Shown here: positions 43,501 through 55,500 of the stretch, one piece after another
How positions within the stretch are numbered: the stretch's first letter is position 1
Layout of the letters: every line of letters starts with the position of its first letter
DNA from: Aphis gossypii
Taxonomy: Eukaryota > Arthropoda > Insecta > Hemiptera > Aphididae
Reading direction: 5' to 3'
Length of the DNA: 64,000 nucleotides
Assembly (NCBI RefSeq): GCF_020184175.1
Contig: NC_065531.1
Coordinates: 83,360,604 to 83,424,603 of the forward strand
Position numbers and translations under genes: made by a program
Notes under the pieces: model-generated
The model's input: the letters and a program-made list of their open reading frames with translations, nothing else
The model's database searches: none
What the model was told of the DNA's origin: nothing

Positions 43501-46500
43501 AACACTGGTAGTGATACTATACGTCATAGACTCTCCAACTGCTTCTATTATTGGATTAAGGTCCCTTATTATATTCTTTGTTGTACTCTATTATAACTCG
43601 TCTTTTTTACCCCTACAAAAAAATAATATATACAATAAAAAAATTTCATCTACGTGAACGATGCCCAGCAGACATCGCAACCATGTTTATGTTTATATTA
43701 TGTACACTATTAAAACCAATAATATTTAGAATATATTCTTATCCAAGTATGATATATATGCTTTGTAGAGGAACCATACAAGCGGTCTGACACTAAACCT
43801 CCTAAACTCGGACGAGGTTAGCTATACACAATTTATTCTTACGTATAATATTTTAACGCTAATGCATAAAGTAGATATTTATGTAGTATACTATTTTTGT
43901 TTATATTGACGTACTATTATTCGTTTTTATTTCAAATATTTACTTCGCTTATTGACAGCCTTTTGGTTGGTTTATAATATTATATTTGCTTTATATACCC
44001 TATCGAATGTCTTGGGTTTGTAAATAGTTTATCACCTCTTACCTATCCCGCATCCATTTACTAATTCAGTTTGAATCTCGCGCGTTGAAAATACGACGTG
44101 CAACACTCAAAAGGTAAGATAATATTTTATGGCTTTCCGAGGTTTTCTTGTTTGGCAAATAACTGCAAAGTGAATTAGTATTTTTAGGCCGAACTATACT
44201 TTAAAAGCTTGTGCGTTTTATATTATTTGAACGACTTGATAAACTTATATAGTTTTTTCTTTTTAAATTTCAGTAGGAGATACTTGACTCTCCGTCGTGT
44301 CTCTTATCCATTCAAAGTTTAGTGCTTCTAAGAAATAAACGAATACGCTATATTTTATTATAATAATATATTGTTAGAGCTGAGAGTTCGCGCATAAAGT
44401 GACAATATTATATTTGCTTTGCCAAATTTGCGATGACGTACTGATAATCGTTATAAATTATATTATAATATAATATTTTGTGGCGCTTATTGATATTATA
44501 CTATAGTTTACACTTTTACATCGAAATGTATTAATATTGTTATTATTATTGTTGTTGTTATTAATATAATTATTCTATTTAACCTTATCGAAATCAACTT
44601 TGTAACGATTAACACGTTTGATGTACTATTAACGTTGCAGACAAATCGGTTTCATTTGAGAAATCTGTATCGTTCAGCGACGAGCCACCGGATATGAACT
44701 CGCCAAAACAACATTCGCCGCAGAGTTCAGGTAGGTTAATAATTTAGCTTTTCCATCGATCACACGGTACACGTTCAACACCGTTTCCCTTTGCTAATAT
44801 ATTATACAGGGTGAATATCAGGAAGATCTAATAGTTTTACATTGAAAATACATTTATGGCTGTATTAGATCTTTGTAGTTCATCCTGTATATAAACTTTA
44901 TTTCTAACAAACGTATTAAATATACGAAACTCGTGTGTGTGTATATATCATACACAAAAACACAAACATTAGTAAACATAAAATTTACTAATTAATACAA
45001 TAAATATTAATACTATGATATAAATTTTAATCATTTATATATGTTACCGGCAATATGAATGATCTGGTATCAAAATGACTAATAACGATAGGTGTTCATA
45101 TTTTTGTGTATAGGTACCTAATAATAATTTATCACATTCGCAAAAAATTCTATTTTATTAATAATGAATGATAACCAAATAAAGCTAATAATCCATATAT
45201 TTATAAATACTGTAATAGGAATAAAACGACGTAGATTATATCCGATATTCAGTTGATAATCTTTTATCGAATTATAGGCATAGATAACATTACGGCTAGA
45301 GTACCTTTAATAAGATGGTAATTACTAATTAAAATCTGATTTGAAAATTAAAATTCGTCCAGCCCGTTTAAATCATATTTCCAGCCGTCAAGCCGTATGA
45401 CTAAATAATGTTTTTATTCCGGAATGAACTAATGACGTCACGGTTGTTAGAATGATAACTGATAATTTAAATTATTCTAATTTAATCGTTTGTTATCACT
45501 TAATTATTAAAATAAAATATTATTTTTAATGTAAAAATCAAATCACATTTTTTCAACCTAATAATTTTTAAATTATAGCTCTTGTTAAATAAAATATAAA
45601 TAAATACTTTTTTGTGTTAACGAGCGTGAAAATTCAATTATAAATTGTACTTCTTTAAAAAAATATAATATAGTCATTGAAAAGTTGTAAGTATAAATTA
45701 TCTCCATATACTCTAATTTCGTTGTTATTTATTTTTGTATGTTTGACGTTTAAAATTAAACTATTAAACAAGCGTAGAACGATAAAACAGTGATGAGAGT
45801 TGACTATAGAGTAGGTATCAACAAAAACTCTAATTTTGAGGGTAATTATTTTTTCGTACAATTCGTAATTATACCTTATATTGTTTACAAGAGTACACTG
45901 TACATGAGAATTTCAATTAAATTAAAATGTTATATAAAAATGTTTAGTAAATAGATTTTATTCTCTTTCTATTTTTTTGAAATTTATAAAACTCCTGAAT
46001 ATCACACAATGCACAAATAATTATACTAATGCGTACACAATCACATTACCGGTAACATATAATAGGTGGCTAATTATATTTAGGATTATTTTTGTATTCA
46101 TAACAATGATTAACAGTATTATATTATTATAATTATTAAATAATAACGAAAGCGCAGTATGGACTATAATATTGTTTTGTGTTATTATTGTTGTATTCCG
46201 TTGCTTACCTTATAGCGGACACGAAACCTGCGAAACCAGCAATTAAATCGTCTACATTACCTAGAACAGCATCTCAAGGTAAACATTAAAAAAAAATACA
46301 CATTTATTCACATTTCACGGGGGATGAAAATTGATTAATCGGACATTTCATTCACTGCACTTTGCAGCACACGGCGCATACATATTTCGAATTATTCACA
46401 CTTCACACACATTGATCCGAAAAGATAACTTGCATAACACAGGCTCGTCTCGTTAGTCGTCACCTCAGAAAGGTCGCCGTTATTTTAAAATTCTGAATAA

Positions 46501-49500
46501 AACTTCAGACTGCGCAATATATGTTCTAATTGTATGACTATGTATAGTTTTATTTCAGTGACACTTTTTAGAGTACAAAAGCCTAACATTTTTCATTCAA
46601 CAGCATTTTTTAATTTAAATTCTAGAACACGGTTTGTTAATTTAAAAAGATTGTTTTTTTAAATTCCTCACGGTTTAATTTTCCATGAAATTCGTTAATC
46701 GTTGTAATATTTAAATTTCAACAATGTGTCAAATTGCTTTCAAATAACAGTACAAAGAAACCCGTTCTCAAAACCTTACACACATTATTATTCTGTATCG
46801 TACATTCGTACTTTTGTGCTTTTTATATATTTTTTTAAAACTTTTCTCTTACCTATACTTCAATTTTCTTGTTATTTAAGCGTGTATCGTTATAAGTCCA
46901 TTTCTTTATGACTAAAAAATTAACTCATATTTAGTTTATACATGTACATGTGTAAATTACAATCGTATCCCATTTTCTATTATTTGAAAATAAAAATTTA
47001 CCCGAAACAGTCTTTACTCTATTTCATTGGTCTCAAAATGGAATCTAATTTTTACACGATTTAAATTAATCGAAAATTAACGTTCTAATAGAAACTAATT
47101 AATAATTATAATATTATAAACTTTATACAACAATATTTCATTTTCTATAAGAAGACTTGGTGTATTTTCTTATTATTTTTACTTGTAACACTTTAAATCA
47201 GCAAGTATCGTCCCATTTATTTTTATAGTAAGAGGAATAATTTAACTAAGAACGCTAATAATTACTTCATTACTTAAAAAAAGACAATTTTTAATTGAGA
47301 AACTTTTTACAATGTTGTTTATTATTCAACATTTTTCGATATAGTTTTTTTTCCAGTATTAATCATATTTTATTTTTACTACTACTACGCAAAAATATAA
47401 TTTTATTTTTATCTTTATCAACTTTCACTTATAGAGTCATTCTTGTGATTTTATCATTCTTATTGATTTTTCATTAAAAGTCACTATAATAATTTTCATT
47501 CAAGAAACTTGAATACTATGCGAACATCAAACAACACTCCTCAATTTATCATTTCGGTCATTGTAATTGTATATTTTGATAGTAATCACTAAAGTTATAA
47601 AATTGAAGTCCAAGTAAAAATTAAATATACTATATTATAAGTACTATAGAACCATTTTCTTATCAAAATCTACTTTAAAATGTACAACAGCTCTAAAATA
47701 AAAATGACCATTAACTATTATGCTACCAATGCACATTTGCTCTCTTTACGCACGCCTACGATTAAACCAATAGTATATGATTTTCTAATTTTTATTCTTC
47801 TAGTGACTATACAATTTAATTTATAAAATTACAAGAACGTAAAATATATCACGTTACGTATACACAGTTAGAAGTTCTAAATAACATTTTGCATTTATAG
47901 ATCATATTATAACGAATAATATATGTGTGCGTATTAGATATCACAACTTATATATTTTATTATATGTATCATTTAAAGACTAATATTGCGTGATTTCCGA
48001 ATATTTCCTAGTACATAAAAAATACTATTGCAGTAATGAAACACTGACAAAAGTAAACCAATTCAAAGCTAATAGATTTATAAGTAATGGATTTCATGAA
48101 CATAAAATATAATATGCTGGATTAATCCTACCTGCCGGCAAAATGCAAGAACAATGATATCTTTCAAGCATATAACTATTTTTCTTTTTACTGTTGATTT
48201 GTGAGGATTTTTTTATATATATTTTATACATATATATATATATATATATATAAAAATGAAATTCGTGTTCGTCTTTCAAGATTTCTACAAATGAAAAAAT
48301 AAAACTACAATCACTTAAATCTTTGTTATTTGTATTAAAGTGCTGTAAACAACTGTATGTTCTTAAAAACACATTAAATAAAATGTACTTAATAATAACG
48401 TAACGTTTTTAGTATTTTACCTCGTTTTCTAAAATACGGATTTAAGTCACAGAAAATATATATTATGTATGTCCTATTTCTCAATTCGTATTTTTCAACA
48501 AAATAATCATTTAAATAAAACCCTTTTGATCTGATCCCAGCCAACTCTAAAACAAACTTAAATCCATTTGTCTCTCCGAATCTCATTAGTTATACTCATT
48601 TTGGTTTTTTTGAGTGACTTGATTCGATTTCGAAACACTCCATTGCGGGATGTGATATTGACGTTTAAATTATGTTAAATTTTATTTTTTTCAATAAAAT
48701 AACAAACACAAATGAACATTGTTTAAGGCGTCATTATCGACACAGTGAAATGTGTTGTGAATACTTTTCATCTTATTTATATTTACCTGTATTTTTTAGT
48801 CATTATTTTAACTTTTCGATATTCTCGTATTAGAAAACCAATATCATGTATATTTATTATTTTATTTTACATTTTTAAAACGTCGTAATTTCATTGCATC
48901 CTTATTCGTCATTTAGTTTTTAATAATTATACTTATTATAATTTATTTTAGAAAAAGACAGATTTAAGCCTCACCCTCCACCCAAGCCATCCGCTATACC
49001 AGGACAATACGATGAAAGACACTTATACAGTGGTTAGTCATTATAAATATACATCAGAAATTAGATAAAGATAAGCTTAAACGATAAATAATTATTATTG
49101 TCATTTCAAAATTTCAGATCTACAGCTGACACCAGAAATGTACAATCAACTCAGAGTTCTGCAGAAAAAAGCAAAAGACTTGCGGCAAGAAGCCCGGAAC
49201 CTAAGAAGAATGTCTCAAGCACAAGCCCACTCCATTCGCGAAACTATCAAAGACACGTTCATAAAAATAAGGTAAATTTCACTTGTTATTTTATAATATA
49301 TATAAATATCCAAAAAATTATGGTTTGCGTAAATTAAAATATTCTTAACACGGTATGTATACAGGGTGATCCATTCAATAAAATACATTCATTTTTTCAG
49401 AAAACGCTAACGTTTTTGATAATATTTCTCTTAAATAATTTAAGTCATTATAAAACAACGGTTAAAAAAAAAATTAATTTTTAACTATTCTTTAAGTGTG

Positions 49501-52500
49501 TTACTCCTTTGAATAACAACATACATTTTGCATTTTATATTCCAATTTACAGAAATCAAATTTCTAACAAGTAGTTTATTTTTTAGACAAATTTACTTAA
49601 AGCTCATATGCTACTCATCCAAAATTCGATTTTTATTGTAAAAGTCATAACGATAAAAAATTTAATTTTTTTAAGAAATTGTTTTTACCGACTTAACATT
49701 ATATAAAAGAAAATATTTTCAAAAACGTTAGTTTTAGAAATAACGAATGTCTTACATTTAAAGGATCACTCCACTCGGTGTATACAATGTCTTATTATGT
49801 ACACGCATACATAATTATTCGAATAAAAATATCCCCGAGCTGCGTAGTTGAATGTTATCTTTCGAAAACGTTCCAAGCCGATTTCAAGCAGTCGCGGTCG
49901 TGTAGTTATTATATTCTCTTACGACCACATTGCCAAAGCCTAAAGTATGTACACTTACCACTTTATATTATTATATATTGTATCGAATTCAAACATTCAT
50001 ATATTATTTTGCATTTATCATACTAAAATATATCCGTTGGTAAAAATAATGTTTTTCGAAGAAAAAATATAAACAGTCACGAAATACTTGGGGGTTTAAT
50101 CGTTTATATACTTAATACAGTGTTATTTTACGACGAACGATTAGCGAACTCGTGAAGATTTTTGTCAGCCCACGCTTGTGCATAATGTATACCTATACAA
50201 TATTATAATGCATACATAATAAAGATCGTGCTGAATAACGTTGTGTTGTATATATCTAGAACGTTGATCGCTTCCGGCGCCGACCAGGCGTGGAGCGAAT
50301 CCGGATCGAAGGAAAGGGCAGACGTTGACCGGGAAGAGGACATTTACAGGCAGGAGATTATCAGGCTGGAAACGGACTTAACGTAAGTGTGACAATAACG
50401 CTATGATGGTTTAACAAATATCGTATTGCGTTGCATAACGCCCAGCAACATCACACATAAAACATCATTATTATTATATTCATGTACGGTATATTATAAT
50501 ACCGGGTGATCCATTAACCGTAAGACATTAATCTTTTTTAAAACCAAACACCTTTTTTTCTTGTTAAATCGTTAAAAGGACATTTTTCTAAAATAATTTA
50601 TTTTTAACAATATAATTGTTAAAAAAAATTAATGAAACATTCGTTTTTAATTCCTCATTTCAAAAGCAAAGTATTTTTTAATAAATAACAATCAAATTTT
50701 GGATGAGTAATTTATGAGTTATGACTTATGAGTATTTATCGATTCAGATTAACGGATTGAAGTGGCACATAGGTGCCCCGCCAAATGTTAGTTTACTATT
50801 CCGTTTGACTAAATTTAAAACGGTTATAACTAATAAACTACTTAACCGAAAATTAATTTTTATAGATCGAAATACACCAAATAAGTTTATACATCAGAAT
50901 ATGAAATTAGAAATTTAAATTTAAATTTCTTTATTCAAAAGATTAAAAACTTAAAAATTATAATGATAAAAAAATTATGTTTTATTTTTTTTAAATAGTG
51001 AGTTACATTATATGGATCATCCCGTACATTATTTACATTATGTGACGACCACGGTCGGAAAACGAAAATATAACCCAAACAGTTAATGATTCCTACGATA
51101 ACTTAATTTTTCACACCATAACGATTTATTATAGTTGCGATGACGTTATACTGTTTGAAAATCTCCCATTTAACAGTTTGCGAACATAATTTTTATAATT
51201 TTACACATGTACATTGTACATACAACAATAAGAACGATAATGACTACTGTGGTACTCCGTTCACGCGGAAGTATCTAAGTATCGTTGTTTTCTTGCCGCG
51301 CCGGAAATCCCAAATATTATTTTATATACCTACTATACACTAAGACTGAACTATTATGCTGCTCATTTACAATAACAACGATCAGTATACTGCAGTATAC
51401 ATGTCGCAGAAATTTGTGTACTTTGATGATGTTTAGACATCTATAATTATTCGTTTTGTCGTGAATTTAAATATACAGTATCTTTACCTTTCGTGCATAC
51501 AAAATTATTCACCAAGTATGCACATCACCATTTTTTTCTTCAATTATACTGTTGTTAAAAATCTAAAATTTGGTATTTTAAAATATATATATGTATTAAA
51601 CATCATTTTTTAAATTCTTGAGATTTTTTTATACTACACAAAGAGTGTTCGGTGGAGATACAAACTTCAGTTATTCAAATTACAACCCACTTTTATAAAG
51701 TAAATTATTTAACGATTTTTTTTCTTTATGAAAATGTTGACGTATCAAAATCAAAATGTTAATTAATAGTTTTTGAGTTATAGTAACTTATACCTATATA
51801 ACTTGATAGTAACTTTACGTACTAAGTATCCGTAATAATATAGTAATGACGATTTGTTTCCAATGTTTTCTAATGAAAATGGTATGGTGATTTGAAAACC
51901 TTAGTAATTAATATTAATCTATCAACATCTATAACTTAAAAATGTTCTAAATACGATGAGTAATAAGTATAATATTACATCGACTTTTTATATTTTTTAT
52001 TTGACCATTTTTAAAAATCACTGTCCTTACTAAAAACATTCTAATAAAGTAATAACAAAAAAACTACTCATTCGAATTATGTAATATTTAAAAAAATTAT
52101 CCACTTAACAATTGACAATAAAATATAACAGTTCTTATTTGAAAAACATAAATTTGTATCACCTCAGAGCCCTCCTCCTTAATCAGTCCAAAAAATATCA
52201 TGAATTTGAAAATATTGTCTTTAAGTAAATCAGAATATGAATTGGTTTTATTATTAATAAATTAGAAAATAGAGATAGATATTATTGCGGTGTATCGCCC
52301 TACTGTAATATTATTTTAATTATATAATTATGATACGCCAATTTAATTTTATATGACTTGGTCATTTTACCACGTACACTGTATATTTGATACCATATAT
52401 ACCTGCGTGTAATATTATAACAGTTCTCGCCGGGAATAATAAATAGGATCCATATGGTACTGTACATTACGTTCGTGTGTATAATAAGTCTATAATTCGG

Positions 52501-55500
52501 CGATCGATCGAACGTGTTCGGAATGTATCGTTCTCGGTTGCCGAATTTTTCATTAATGGACGTTTTTGTTTTTACCGTGTGTGTTGGCGCAGCGAGCTAG
52601 AGAGCACAGTGGAAGAACTACGAGGAAACGTCATTAACAAGAAGTCCAGAGTAAACATGTCGGACGTGGAAAACATGGCGCTTGTGCTCAGCAAATCCAG
52701 GTACGATATTATCCAAAATATATATCACGACTGACAAGTGTAGTATTTCGAGTACAGGCCAAAATCATTACGACGTAACGTTCTCCTTCTCCTGCTTCCA
52801 CAGTTCCGTCACTGCCACACCTATCCCGAAAACGAATCCCGTTCGCAACATATTATAGATATCTAATGCGAACACTAATTTATCTTTACCCTTTTTCGTC
52901 CACCCCCCCCCCCCCATCCATCCTACGGGTAATTACTTTTTGATACGATTTCTTCTGAACGTCAATTTTTTATTTATATATCACACTGTTATATTATGCG
53001 TCTTGAACTATACGCAATGTCGCATTGTATATTGTACGTATACAATTTATTATCATTTAATATTTATCTCAGTTTTGTTATTTATGTTCTTAGCAAAACG
53101 GTAGCCGAATTGAAATTGAGGTTCCCGAGTTTACAAGAGTCAATTCGTGCAGTATTGACTAAGGAAATGGATAGAGCGGTTACCGAGGAAAAGTAATTGA
53201 CTGATACAATATTAATAACGTGTACCTAATGTAATAATGCAAGTTTTCGTCTCCTACTTTATATATATATTAGGTTTCTTAAAGAAGAGCCTGATCGCCT
53301 AGAAAGCGCACTCAAACGGTGTAAAAAATTAACCGGAACGCTTGTTACACTCAAGAGGTAAATAATTATAGTAACGATAATTATACTTATTTTAAAATAT
53401 TCTAAAAATGTGTTATATTTTATGTTATAATTATTGTTTTACATATTGAAACAAATTTGCTAAACGCCTGTATTATTATAATACTATAGTATACTTCTTT
53501 CAGTTGCATATATAATTGAAAAATACTGTATACTTATAAATCGTTAATATTGTTAATAGCTTCGGGTAAATTTAAATTTTTTTTCTCGACATACCAAGTA
53601 CCACCTATACGGTTATAGATTTTACTATAAAATCCGAATACATTTTAACACGAGTGAACATTTTTTCGATATACACACTGACTTTTTATTCAAACACCAA
53701 TGTACAATGTGTAAACATAATAATTCATTATATTTTTATTCTAAATAATATTCCCTTTATCGACAATATTTTGCAAATTTTTTACGTTCGTAATCGTAAC
53801 TGTATTACTAAACGCATAATGAATTACGAGTAGTTTACGCCATTCTGTAGAGAAAATTATTATTTGAAAAATTCCAGTAATAACAATTTGTTCAAAAGTC
53901 AATTTTTACATAATATCATAAAATGATTTTTTATTTCTAATCGACGCGATACTGATGTTTTTCAGGCTCGCATCCGTTCAGGAACAACGTCTGCCCGACG
54001 CCAGACTGTCGCCCACCAACGAAGACACTCCACCGATCACGCCTACGTCGTCCGCCAAGGTATTACATCGGTGACACTGTTTCTTTATATCGACAAGTGT
54101 CGAATATATTTTTCGATTTTTCTTTACTGTTAGGCTGGAAAAAATAACGACATTATTATCGTTCTGTGAGAAGGGTCCTCTTGTCATAATATATTATATA
54201 GTTTTCATATTCGTATTTTCAACCCGCAAGTTTTGCCGGACTTGCGGAGTTTTACAGAAACATATAGCTTTGTTCTTTTTTTTTATTATTATTATTATTA
54301 TTATTCAATAATTTATTGTTTTAGTTAAACTTGCTTTTTACGAAAACTTAGTTGATATTTATTTTACTGACGTGTGTATAACTAAACATAATATTATATA
54401 TTTATTATTATAATGCATTTCCAATGTGTTTTAACGTTTATTTTGCATTTTATATTTTCGTAACGTAATTATTATTATACTATATTATTAAATATATATA
54501 TACATACTCAATATGCATTATCGTAAATGACTATTATATATTTTATATATCGCGGAACATGTTTTATTAATAGAATTTTTAAATTATTACTAAAAATCTC
54601 CCAAAAAAAAGCTTTATAGATATTAATTTTTGTTTTTTATTTTTTGTGTTTTAAATCGGCTACCAGTTTGGTTGGCGTTGGAGTGCAAACTTCAAGGATG
54701 CGATTACTAGCCACGAGTAAATTTTTTGTTATTTCATTGTTTTATACAAGTCCAAAAATTTTCGAATCGTTGTATTTTTATGCTTATGAATTGATGTAAT
54801 ACTTTTTACTTTCATCTGCTTGACTCATTTTCATGTTCATCCGAGTTTTATTACTATATTATATTTATTGATTTCACATTTTTATCATATTTTATTGTTT
54901 TGTTAATTTTTGATTATTATTATTATTATTATCCCATATTTTATTCATCAACATTATTTCCGTGAAATGTTTTGGTTTTATTTTGTTTTTAGCTCGTATT
55001 TACTGACGGTGCATGCTTCACTCGTTAGATTTTTATATTGGAATACATGACCGTGGTTCAGGTAAACGGTTCAGTATGACAATATTTCGTTATTAATTAT
55101 TGTGGTTTTATTTTTCTATATATTTTCTAATCTATTATAATATGTCGACACACATATATATAATACATATATATATTGTTTCAACCCATCCTCTATTTTT
55201 ATGTTATATTATAATTATATAATATCTTGGCACCCGCAGAGTATTTTTATTCTCATTCTTCCTATATAATAATATAATACCTACCCGATGACTTGTTTGC
55301 ATGGATTTTTTTAGAAGACATTTTTATTATGTACACTGAAATGCGAGATCGTCGTACAATGATTATGATTATTTTTATTTTCTATCACAATTTTTATAGT
55401 TATTGTTTTACCTTGATCTCACTCGCATAGACGTCACAGACACACATTAATTCGAATTACTCGCGAAAAACCACAAACCTCTTTATTTTTTTTGATATTT

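Larger units (their letters stand above)
50383..52592 (+). other. Intron of 2210 bp (phase 2) with MITE copy and repeat relic
   Basis: Holds MITE copy 2 (50500-51026) and a diverged dispersed repeat from 51508 to about 52250. The short stretch 52480-52592 just upstream of the next exon is less AT-rich but has no splice evidence of its own. Confidence 0.55.

Noticed and set aside
49840..49950. Moderately GC-rich open stretch after MITE copy 1, flanked by AG and GT
   Set aside because: With the phase left by exon 10 the junction gives an immediate TGA stop, and the surrounding exons already join in frame.
54990..55065. Exon-like patch with an AG acceptor and CAG|GTAAAC donor
   Set aside because: All three frames contain stops, so it cannot be an internal coding exon; a poison exon remains possible but unsupported.
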